From Sphingomonas sp. 1F27F7B (GTDB lineage Bacteria; Pseudomonadota; Alphaproteobacteria; Sphingomonadales; Sphingomonadaceae), in contig NZ_SCMK01000007.1 of NCBI RefSeq assembly GCF_005503355.1, forward strand, positions 124,001 to 188,000: a stretch of DNA of 64,000 nucleotides, given 5' to 3'. The position numbers and the translations under genes are program-made. The notes under the pieces are model-generated. The model was not told the origin of the DNA. It saw only the letters and a list, made by a program, of their open reading frames with translations, and ran no database searches. This document shows positions 16,929 to 24,279 of this stretch, piece after piece. The first letter of the stretch is position 1. Each line of letters begins with the position of its first letter.

Positions 16929-17993
16929 TCGCTCGGCATCATGCGCGGCCGCCCGCTGCCGCCTTGCCAGCGCCGTCGCGAGTGCCGGCCCGACCAGCAT
17001 CACCAGCCCGAAGCGCGCGGTCTGCGCAGCCATGACGAAGGCCGTATCGACGGGCAGGCTGTTGGCGATGACCGCGACGGACTCCAGGCCGCCGGGGCTG
17101 GCGGCAAGCCAGGCAGTCAGCGGATCGATGCCGAGTGCGACGTTCATCACCCCCGCCAGCGCGCCGCAGAACGCCACCAGCACGAGCGCGGCCAGAAGGA
17201 TGCGCGGCAGCATCCGTGCCGCCGTTCCGCGCGCCTCGCCGGTGAAGCTCAAGCCGATCCGCCAGCCGGTGACCGCGAAGCTGCAGACCAGCAGCGGCGC
17301 GGGCACGCGTATCGCCGGGGCACCGGCGAGCATCACGGCCACGCCCAGCGCCATGGTGATCATCAGCGTTCCGGAGCGCCAGCGCATCAGCGCCGCGAGC
17401 CCCATCCCGGCAGCGGCGACGACGGGCATGAACCACCAGGCCATCCCGGCCGTCGCGACATTCGCATGCACCGCCTGCGGCTGGGCCCCCACCAGCAGCG
17501 ACAACGCGCTCGCCGCCAGCGTGACCGTCACCACCCGCGTATAGACCATCACCGCCACCAGCCGGGCATCGGCGCCATTGGCTTCGGCCAGCAGCACCAT
17601 TGCCGCAGCACCCCCGGGCATCGAGCCCCAGATCGCGACGGTGCCGGGCACGACGCGCCAGCGGCTGAGCAGATAGCCGAGCAAGCCGCTGGCACCCACG
17701 GTCGCCAGGGTGAGCGCAGTGAAGAGGAGCCAGTGCCGCAACACGACCGGCCCGAGCGCGCCGGCCATGTTGCCGGCGATCAGGCAGCCGATCACTGCCT
17801 GGCCGGCGATCGCCAGCCAGCGGGATACCGACAGGTCCCAGCCCCGTGCGGCGACGGCGATCCCGGCGAACATCGGCCCGAGCAGCAGCGCAGCGGGCGC
17901 ACGCAGCAATTCCAGCAGACCGGTCAGGGTGACGGACAGCAGGACCAGCGCCGCCCATTGCCGGAAACGCGCGGCCCGCGCCGGCTCAGCCAC
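16926..17993 (-). CDS. AbrB-family (duplicated membrane domain) transporter-like protein
   Basis: 355 residues, almost entirely hydrophobic, with about ten transmembrane helices in two similar halves. Features include ALLLGPMFAGIAVA, GNMAGALGPVV, WGSMPGGAAAMVLLAEANGADARLVAVMVYTRVV and AWLAASPGGLESVAVIANSLPVDTAFVMAAQTARFGLVMLVGP. The GS(M)PGG..AM and SPGG..S/V motifs repeated in each half are typical of the AbrB membrane family, historically misnamed ammonia monooxygenase or regulator. Its function is poorly known; members often sit beside carboxylate transport genes. It starts with GTG at 17993, overlapping the CitMHS stop by 8 bp, so it is translated from the same message. Confidence 0.8.
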   Translation of the reverse strand: MAEPARAARFRQWAALVLLSVTLTGLLELLRAPAALLLGPMFAGIAVAARGWDLSVSRWLAIAGQAVIGCLIAGNMAGALGPVVLRHWLLFTALTLATVGASGLLGYLLSRWRVVPGTVAIWGSMPGGAAAMVLLAEANGADARLVAVMVYTRVVTVTLAASALSLLVGAQPQAVHANVATAGMAWWFMPVVAAAGMGLAALMRWRSGTLMITMALGVAVMLAGAPAIRVPAPLLVCSFAVTGWRIGLSFTGEARGTAARMLPRILLAALVLVAFCGALAGVMNVALGIDPLTAWLAASPGGLESVAVIANSLPVDTAFVMAAQTARFGLVMLVGPALATALARRQRAAAHDAER

Positions 17994-19326
17994 CGGCCGC
18001 GACGAAGGGGAACGCGCCGGTGAGGATCGCCGCCAGGCCGAACACCAGGCACGAGCCGAGTGCCCATTTGAGCGTGAAGCGCTGATGCTCGCCGAACTCG
18101 ATGCCGACCGAGCTGACCAGCAGATAGGTGGAGGCGACCAGCGGGCTCAGCAGATGGACCTGCTGGCCGACCAGCGCCGCCCGGCCGATCTCGGCGTTGG
18201 ACAGGCCATAGGCCTCGCCGGCCTCAGCCAGGATCGGCAGCATGCCGTAGTAGAAGGCGTCGTTCGAGATGAAGAAGGTGAAGGGTGCGCTGATCGCCGC
18301 AGTGATCGGCGCGAGATAGGCGCCCAGCGACGGCGGGATCGCGTGAGTGACCGTGGCGGCCATCGCATCGACCATGTGCGTGCCCGACAGGATGCCGGTG
18401 AAGATGCCCGCACCGAACACCAGCCCGCCCACCGCCAGCGCATTGGGCGCATGCGCGGCGAGCCGCTCGCGCTGCTGCGAGAGATTGGGGAAGTTGACGC
18501 CCATCGCCACCGCAAAGGCCAGCATGAACAGGACGGGCAGCGGCATCGCGCCGAGCACGAGCGCAACCAGCAGCCCGCCCGTCAGCATCAGGTTGAACCA
18601 GAAGAAGCGCGGGCGCCGCGCCTCGAGATGGCTGTGCCGGTCCTCGGCCAGTATCTCGGCCGCGCTCGCATCGTCGTCGATCGCATCGGCGGGGAGCGCC
18701 GCCAGCCGGGCACGCTCCTTGAGGCCGAAGCGATAGGCGACGAAGATCACCCATATCGCCGTCGCCGCCATTGCGGGAACCAGCGGCAGGAACACCGTCG
18801 CGGCGTCGAGCTTGAGCACCGTGATGACGCGCGCCGTCGGTCCGCCCCAGGGCAGGATGTTCATCACCCCGCCCGCCATGATGACGACGCAGGCGAGCAT
18901 CCGCACGTCCATCTTCATGTGGCGGTAGAGCGGCAGCAAGGCGCCGGTGGTGATCATGTAGGTGGTCGCGCCGTCGCCATCGAGCGAGACGATCAGTGCG
19001 AGCAGCGCGGTGCCGACCATGATCCGCACGGGATCGCCATGCACTGCCTTGACGATCGCGCGGATCATCGGATCGAACACGCCGACATCGATCATCAGGC
19101 CGAAGAACAGGATCGCGAAGACGAGCATCACCCCGGTCGGCGCGAGATCGCGGACGCCGTCCATCATCATCTTGCCGAAGCCGGTGTCGAAGCCGCCGAG
19201 CAGCGCAGAAGCCAGCAGCGCGAAGACGAGCGGCACCAGGATCAGCGCCACCAGCGCCGACAGCCGCTTCGTCATGATCAGCACCATGAACGTGGCGACC
19301 ATCGCAAACGCCAGAATCGACAGCAT
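17986..19326 (-). CDS. CitMHS-family citrate (metal-citrate):H+ symporter
   Basis: About 446 residues with about 12 hydrophobic helices. It starts at MLSILAFAMVATFMVLIMTKRLSALVALILVP; the ATG at 19326 was chosen because the first helix begins there. Diagnostic segments are VSLDGDGATTYMITTGALLPLY, MAGGVMNILPWGGPTARV and ISNDAFYYGMLPILAEAG, matching the citrate transporter CitM/CitH group of the ion-transporter superfamily. It imports citrate or metal-citrate across the inner membrane. It is followed by the AbrB-family gene (8-bp overlap) and preceded by the TctDE-like system in the same orientation, 125 bp away. That gap carries a motif also found before the TonB receptor. Confidence 0.88.
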   Translation of the reverse strand: MLSILAFAMVATFMVLIMTKRLSALVALILVPLVFALLASALLGGFDTGFGKMMMDGVRDLAPTGVMLVFAILFFGLMIDVGVFDPMIRAIVKAVHGDPVRIMVGTALLALIVSLDGDGATTYMITTGALLPLYRHMKMDVRMLACVVIMAGGVMNILPWGGPTARVITVLKLDAATVFLPLVPAMAATAIWVIFVAYRFGLKERARLAALPADAIDDDASAAEILAEDRHSHLEARRPRFFWFNLMLTGGLLVALVLGAMPLPVLFMLAFAVAMGVNFPNLSQQRERLAAHAPNALAVGGLVFGAGIFTGILSGTHMVDAMAATVTHAIPPSLGAYLAPITAAISAPFTFFISNDAFYYGMLPILAEAGEAYGLSNAEIGRAALVGQQVHLLSPLVASTYLLVSSVGIEFGEHQRFTLKWALGSCLVFGLAAILTGAFPFVAAGG

Positions 19327-19432
19327 ATTCGCCCGCTTCCTTCCGTCGCCCTCAGCGCGGCTTTCCCCGCGTCCGGTGCGCATCCTCCGCCGGCCCACTC
19401 GGGCCGGCCCTCCTCTCTGCAGCTCTAAACCG

Positions 19433-19443
19433 CCAACCTGTCA
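19433..19443. promoter_or_regulatory. Copy of an 11-bp motif (CCAACCTGTCA) upstream of CitMHS
   Basis: It lies 107 bp upstream of the CitMHS start and just after the sensor-kinase stop codon (19452). It extends to CTGTCACCAAGCTTTCA, resembling CTGTCAC...GCTTTCA near 16900-16916. It is a candidate response-regulator site. Confidence 0.4.
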
Positions 19444-19451
19444 CCAAGCTT

Positions 19452-20831
19452 TCAGGCCAGGGGGAAGCGTATCGCGACGCGCAGGCCGGCCCCGTTCGCG
19501 CCATCCTCGAGCCGCAGTTCGGCACCGATCGCCTCGGCCAGCGAGAGCGCGATCGACAGGCCCAGGCCACTGCCCTCGCTGCGCGCGTCGCGGGGCAGCT
19601 GCGCGAAGCGCGTGAACACCCGCTCGCGCTCCGAATGCGGAATGCCGGGGCCCTCGTCCTCGATCAGGATCAGGGGGCCGTCGACGACGGCGACGCGCAC
19701 GACCTCGCCCGCGCTGCCATGACGTATGGCGTTGTCGATCAGGTTGGACAGCAATTCGACCGCCAGCGCCGGCACGGTGCGCACGAGCGCCTCGGAGCCA
19801 GGCATCACGATCAGCGAAACCCCGGCGCGCAGGGCATTGTCGCGCTGCTCGGCCACCACGGCGGCCACGATGTCGCGCAAATCGACCGCCTCCGCCGGAA
19901 TGCCGCCGCGCGTTGCATTGTCGGCCCTGGCCAGCGCGAGCAGCTGGCTGATCAGATGGTTGAGCCGGATCGTGCCGCGCTCGATATCGTCGAGCGACTG
20001 CGCCGCTTCCGGGCTGCCGGGTGCGGCGTCGCGCAGCACCGCGACATGCGTGCGCAGGATCGACAGCGGCGTGCGCATCTGGTGCGAAGCATCGCCGGTG
20101 AACTGGCGCATCGCGGCCATCGCGCCGCCCAGCCGCCCCAGCATCGCGTTGAACGCCTTCACCAGGTTGCGCAGTTCCATCGGCACGGCCCGGAGCGGCA
20201 GCGGCGTCAAATCGGTCGCGACGCGATGATCGAGCTCCGCCTGGATCCGCGTCACCGGCCGCAATCCCCAGCGCACCGCGAACGGCAGCAGCAGCACCGC
20301 CAGCAGAATCAGCGCGGCCTCGAGCACGAACAGCCCGGTCAGCAAGCGATCGGTATCCGCCTTGCGGGCATCGAGCGTCTCGGCGACTTCGATCAGCACC
20401 GGCGCATCGAGCCCGGGAAGCCGGCGGGTCTTGGCGACGATGCGAATGTCGCGGTTCAGATAGCGGGCATCGCCGAACGCGGTGTCATCCTCGCTCCCTC
20501 CCGGCGATATCTGCGGCAGGTCGCCATAGCCGGTCAGCGCGCGGCCCTGATACCGGATCGTGTAATAGACATTGTCGCGCGCCGCATTCTCCAGCATCCC
20601 GAAGATCGCCGGCGACAGGTCGAGCGCGATCTCGCCTTCCTCGATCGTCAGCGAATCGGCGATCCCGCGCGCCGCTGCCTCGAGGATACGGTCGTTCACC
20701 GCAGTGACGGTGGCCCGGATCATCAGCCCGCCGCCCAGGCCGAGCGCGACCGCGAGCGCGATCATCGGCAACCCCACGCCCATCAGCAGCCGCGCGGTCA
20801 GCGAGCGAGTTGCGCCCGCGGATTTCGTCAT
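19452..20831 (-). CDS. TctE-like sensor histidine kinase
   Basis: 459 residues. The first transmembrane helix is at about 15-35 and a periplasmic sensor domain spans about 36-160. The second helix (LLTGLFVLEAALILLAVLLLPFAV) leads into HAMP. HisKA carries FTGDASHQMRTPLSILRTHVAVL with the phosphorylated His in SHQMRTP. HATPase shows ELLSNLIDNAIRHG (N box), IEDEGPGIP (G1) and GSGLGLSIALSLAEAIGAEL (G2). The short periplasmic domain and kinase type match TctE, which senses tricarboxylates. Its start overlaps the response-regulator stop (ATGA), so the pair is translationally coupled. The adjacent CitMHS and TonB genes are likely targets. Confidence 0.9.
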   Translation of the reverse strand: MTKSAGATRSLTARLLMGVGLPMIALAVALGLGGGLMIRATVTAVNDRILEAAARGIADSLTIEEGEIALDLSPAIFGMLENAARDNVYYTIRYQGRALTGYGDLPQISPGGSEDDTAFGDARYLNRDIRIVAKTRRLPGLDAPVLIEVAETLDARKADTDRLLTGLFVLEAALILLAVLLLPFAVRWGLRPVTRIQAELDHRVATDLTPLPLRAVPMELRNLVKAFNAMLGRLGGAMAAMRQFTGDASHQMRTPLSILRTHVAVLRDAAPGSPEAAQSLDDIERGTIRLNHLISQLLALARADNATRGGIPAEAVDLRDIVAAVVAEQRDNALRAGVSLIVMPGSEALVRTVPALAVELLSNLIDNAIRHGSAGEVVRVAVVDGPLILIEDEGPGIPHSERERVFTRFAQLPRDARSEGSGLGLSIALSLAEAIGAELRLEDGANGAGLRVAIRFPLA

Positions 20832-21496
20832 GCGGGGTCGAGCAGATAGCCGAGGCCGCGCATGGTGCGGATTTCGGGGCCGCCGGGTTCGAGCTTGCGG
20901 CGCAGGCGCGCGATATAGACCTCGACCGCGTTCGGCGCGACCGGCTCGTCATAGCCGAATATCTCGGCGGCGAGCCTCTCCTTCGACACCAGCTTGCCGC
21001 GCCGGGCGGCCAGCCGCTCCAGCACCGCCCATTCGCGACGGCGCAGCGCCAGCCCGGTGCCGTTGAGCGTCGCCGTCGCCCGCGCCGGATCGATCTCCAG
21101 CGCACCGATCCTGATGACCGGAGAAGCCTCCCCCGCCGCCCGGCGCAGCAGCGCCCGGATCCGTGCTTCCATCTCGTCCGGATCAAAGGGCTTCATGAGA
21201 TAGTCGTCGGCGCCATGATCCAGGCCGGTGATCCGATCGGCAACTGCATCGCGTGCGCTGAGCACGAGCACCGGCGTCTTCGAACCCGCCTTGCGCAGCC
21301 GGCGCAGAACTTCGATCCCGTCGATGTCCGGCAATCCCAGATCGAGCACGATCAGCGCATAGGGCTCATCCATCGCCGATGCGAACGCCTCTTCGCCGCA
21401 CTCCACGACGTCCACCGCGTAATTCTTGCTGCGCAGCATGGCGGAAACGCCACGCGCCAGAGCGGGATCGTCCTCGACGAGAAGGATACGGGCCAT
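20828..21496 (-). CDS. TctD-like OmpR-family response regulator
   Basis: About 222 residues. The receiver domain has VEDDPALARG, the phospho-acceptor LDLGLPDIDGIEVL, VLSARDAVADRI and LMKPFDPDEMEARIRALLRR. The C-terminal winged helix carries LRRREWAVLERLAARRGKLVSKERLAAEIFGYDEPVAPNAVEVYIARLRRKL. ATG 21496 was chosen because the next in-frame codon used upstream is a TTG at 21505. It lies 53 bp from the divergent solute-binding lipoprotein gene, which may share its control region. It pairs with the downstream kinase. Confidence 0.92.
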   Translation of the reverse strand: MARILLVEDDPALARGVSAMLRSKNYAVDVVECGEEAFASAMDEPYALIVLDLGLPDIDGIEVLRRLRKAGSKTPVLVLSARDAVADRITGLDHGADDYLMKPFDPDEMEARIRALLRRAAGEASPVIRIGALEIDPARATATLNGTGLALRRREWAVLERLAARRGKLVSKERLAAEIFGYDEPVAPNAVEVYIARLRRKLEPGGPEIRTMRGLGYLLDPA

Positions 21497-21549
21497 GTCT
21501 TCCAATGTGAGCCATTGACACGGACCAAGTCCAGAGGATGATTTGGGCG

Positions 21550-22626
21550 ATGCGCGGACTGGTTCTTTTCGGCTGCCTGCTGCTGGCCGGTTGCGGCGCG
21601 CTCAACCCGTGGCACGACGAGCACGCGGAGATCGCGCGCGCGGCGGCCAGCGAGCAACGCCTGGTGATATGGTCGTCCACCGATCGGCCGCTCGTCGCTG
21701 GATTACTCGCCGATTTCCAGCGCCTCTATCCGGACATCCGCATCGACTATCGCGAGATGAACGCGCTTCCGGTCCACCGCCTGGTCGAGCAGCGGATGCG
21801 CAGCGGCGAAGAGATGCCCGATTTCCTGTGGACCTCGGCGATGGATCTGCAGATCAAGCTGGTCAACGACGGCTATGCGCTGCGCTACGCTTCACCCGAG
21901 CGTCCCGCCCTTCCCGACTGGGCGAACTGGAAGAACGAGGCCTGGGGCATCACCGCCGAGCCCATCGTGATGGTGTATAATCGCAAGCTGCTCGCTCCGG
22001 CCCGCGCCCCGGCCAGCCATGCCGACCTGCTGCGCCTGCTCGAATCGGGCGCGCCCGACTTGCGCGGCCGGATCGCGACCTATGACGTGGCGGATTCCGC
22101 CGTCGGCTATCTCTATCTTTCCCAGGACGAATCGGCGAGCCGGGTCGCCTGGCCGCTGGTCCGCGCGCTTGGCGCCAACGGCGTTCGGCTGTTCTCGACC
22201 AGCGAGGCGATCATCAACGACGTGTCAGAGGGGCGCTCGGTGATCGGCTACAATGTCATCGGCTCCTATGCGATCGCCGAGATGAAGCGGAATCCCAACC
22301 TCGCGGTGGTATTGCCCAGCGACTATACGCTGCTGATGTCGCGGATCGCCGTGATCCCGGCCAAGGCCGCCCATCCCAACATCGCGCGGCTGTTCCTCGA
22401 CTATCTGCTTTCGAGACGCGGCCAGGCGCATCTGGTCGCGCACGCCATGCCGTCGGTGCGGCGCGACATGGCCGTTCCCGCCTCGCTGCGCACGCCCGAG
22501 CAATTGCGGCGCGCCATCCCCGTCAGCCCCGCCCTGCTCGTCGTACAGGACCGGCTGATGCGCGAACGCTTCCTCGCCGACTGGAACCGGCTGATCCATG
22601 CCGGCGGACCCGCGAAGCGTCCATAG
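21550..22626 (+). CDS. Extracellular solute-binding lipoprotein, apparently without a permease
   Basis: About 358 residues. The N-terminal LFGCLLLAGCGAL is a lipoprotein signal with the lipobox LAGC. The mature part is a family 1/iron-type periplasmic binding fold: RLVIWSSTDRPLVAGLLADFQRLYPDIRIDYREMN, FLWTSAMDLQIKLVNDGYAL, WGITAEPIVMVYNRKLL, IGYNVIGSYAI and IPAKAAHPNIARLFLDYLLS. No ABC permease or ATPase gene is nearby. It is divergent from the TctDE-like pair, and I infer that it may present its ligand to the sensor kinase or serve a distant permease. ATG 21550 was preferred over 21538 because AGAGG directly abuts the earlier ATG. Confidence 0.8.
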   Translation: MRGLVLFGCLLLAGCGALNPWHDEHAEIARAAASEQRLVIWSSTDRPLVAGLLADFQRLYPDIRIDYREMNALPVHRLVEQRMRSGEEMPDFLWTSAMDLQIKLVNDGYALRYASPERPALPDWANWKNEAWGITAEPIVMVYNRKLLAPARAPASHADLLRLLESGAPDLRGRIATYDVADSAVGYLYLSQDESASRVAWPLVRALGANGVRLFSTSEAIINDVSEGRSVIGYNVIGSYAIAEMKRNPNLAVVLPSDYTLLMSRIAVIPAKAAHPNIARLFLDYLLSRRGQAHLVAHAMPSVRRDMAVPASLRTPEQLRRAIPVSPALLVVQDRLMRERFLADWNRLIHAGGPAKRP

Positions 22627-22694
22627 CGGCCGCACGCGATCCGGCCTTCGCGACAGCTGGATGAAAGCCGGCTTCCCTAGAAGCCGTTCCCATC

Positions 22695-22988
22695 ATGCCC
22701 CTGACATGCGGCCAAGAACGGATCGCGTGCTGGGCGTGCGGAGAAGGAGTGGATCATTTGGAGAGATCAGACGGGAGTACCGCCCGGATCGCCGGCGTGC
22801 GACAAGTGGACGCCGAGGTGGTTCGCCATATGCGTGCGGAGATCGAAGGCGAGACGGACGAAGTGCTCACCCGGCAATTCGGCATCAGCTACAACACCTG
22901 GTGCAAGGTCCGTTCCGGCAATCCCATCCGCCGCTCGGTGGCGGATCGGCTCGAAGCCCGCATTCGGCCGCGCTGCCGAGTGGGCTGA
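22695..22988 (+). CDS. Small HTH-like protein of unknown function
   Basis: 97 residues. The first 35 residues are Cys-rich and poorly conserved in style (CGQERIACWACGEG). From about residue 36 there is a compact helical domain, VDAEVVRHMRAEIEGETDEVLTRQ followed by FGISYNTWCKVRSGNPIRRSVADRLEAR (motif described in two parts), which reads like a short helix-turn-helix. I recall similar short proteins in sphingomonads, but I can assign no function. Translation might instead start at the ATG within VRHMRAE. It stands alone, with a strong hairpin 42 bp downstream. Confidence 0.55.
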   Translation: MPLTCGQERIACWACGEGVDHLERSDGSTARIAGVRQVDAEVVRHMRAEIEGETDEVLTRQFGISYNTWCKVRSGNPIRRSVADRLEARIRPRCRVG

Positions 22989-23030
22989 AGGAGTCGGGCC
23001 GGGCGCGATCACAGCCACCACGGAAGCGTC

Positions 23031-23065
23031 GGGCCGGGAGGCACCGGCGATGCCCCTCCCGGCCC
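23031..23065. terminator. Bidirectional hairpin between convergent genes
   Basis: GGGCCGGGAGG (23031-23041) and CCTCCCGGCCC (23055-23065) form a perfect 11-bp GC stem with a 13-nt loop. It lies between the small HTH gene (stop 22988, plus) and the metallophosphoesterase (stop 23073, minus). There is no T-run, but the placement fits a shared terminator. Confidence 0.5.
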
Positions 23066-23072
23066 TGTCGCC

Positions 23073-24218
23073 TCACCGGATGACAGCTTCGTCGATCTTC
23101 TTCCCCTTGAGATCGAACGCGGCCATGCTCACGCGTCGGCCGTCGACCTTGAACTTCACATAGCTGAACTGGGCCAGCGCGCGCTTGGTGACGCCGGGAA
23201 TCGGCCAGTCGACCTTCTCCAGCGATGCGCCCGCGCTTCCCGCCACGAAATAGTGAACGCCCTTGTTCTCGTGGCGCTGGTAATTGTGTTCGTGGCCGTT
23301 GAGGACGATCGCACCATATTGCTCGAACAGCGGCACCCATTCCTTCTGGATGCGGAAGGAACGGTCGCGGCGCTTATAGGCGGTCGCCGTGAATGCCGGC
23401 AGATGGAAGGCCACGAAGACATTCTCCGCACCCTTGTTGGCTTCCAGCTCCTGCTTCAGCCAGGTCATCTGCTCCTGCCAGAGCGCCTCCTGCTCGGCGT
23501 CGGTCGATTTGCCAGCCTGGGGCAGACGAATGCGATCATATTCGCTGTCGAGCACGATGAAATGCGAACGCCCCCAGTCAAAGGAATAATATGTCTTCGG
23601 CTGGTTGAATAGTTCATGCACGAGCGGCGCATTGGCTTCGTGATTCCCATAGACGAGAGCAAGATTCGTCTTGCGGAACAGCGGGGCACCGATCCGGAAG
23701 AAATCGAACCACTGCTGCTGGTCGGAACCGGTCTGCACCGCATCGCCGAGATGCATCACGAAGTCCGGATTCTCGCGTGACATCGCGGCGATGACCTGGC
23801 TGTGCACATCGTCGCCGATGGTCTTGTCCTGCTGCTCGATGGTGTTGACGACGGCGCCGTTGCGGGATTCGGCATAGATCAGGAACTCGAACGGCTGGGA
23901 TTCCCGGGGCGAGGTCTTGAACGTCCCGCCGCCGACCGATCCGGCCTTGTAGCTGTAGGTCGTGCCCGGCTTGAGATGGCTGAACGTCGTCATATGAACC
24001 TGGAGCGGAAAATTCGTCTGCACTTCCTGCCCCTGACGCACGGTCACGTCGGGGCCCCTCTCGATCCAGCTCACGGTTACGGAACCGGATTTGGAATCGA
24101 GCATGACGGGTGAGGTCACGAATGGCCCGGCAGTGTCGCCGTCACGTTCTTGCGCGGCGGCGGCGGGAGCCAGCACGAGCAGCATCGGCACGCCAAGGTG
24201 ACGCCATATGTTCTTCAC
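23073..24218 (-). CDS. Purple-acid-phosphatase-like metallophosphoesterase, secreted
   Basis: 381 residues, starting with GTG at 24218 behind a good AGGAG site. A signal peptide (LGVPMLLVLAPAAAA) is followed by a fibronectin-like N-terminal domain (about 35-105) and a metallophosphoesterase domain. The metal motifs seen are HLGDAVQTG (158-159), YGNHEAN (191-194), FHLPAF and NGHEHNYQRHEN. The first metal motif, normally GDxxx, reads YAESRNG (116-119), so Glu replaces the usual Asp. The enzyme probably hydrolyses phosphoesters in the periplasm or outside the cell. It lies 61 bp after the STN-containing TonB receptor on the same strand and is probably in the same transcript. Confidence 0.82.
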   Translation of the reverse strand: MKNIWRHLGVPMLLVLAPAAAAQERDGDTAGPFVTSPVMLDSKSGSVTVSWIERGPDVTVRQGQEVQTNFPLQVHMTTFSHLKPGTTYSYKAGSVGGGTFKTSPRESQPFEFLIYAESRNGAVVNTIEQQDKTIGDDVHSQVIAAMSRENPDFVMHLGDAVQTGSDQQQWFDFFRIGAPLFRKTNLALVYGNHEANAPLVHELFNQPKTYYSFDWGRSHFIVLDSEYDRIRLPQAGKSTDAEQEALWQEQMTWLKQELEANKGAENVFVAFHLPAFTATAYKRRDRSFRIQKEWVPLFEQYGAIVLNGHEHNYQRHENKGVHYFVAGSAGASLEKVDWPIPGVTKRALAQFSYVKFKVDGRRVSMAAFDLKGKKIDEAVIR

Positions 24219-24279
24219 GGATCATACTCCTGATATAGTTGAATTTACTTGGATATTCGGCGACCTATGCCGGCCGGCA

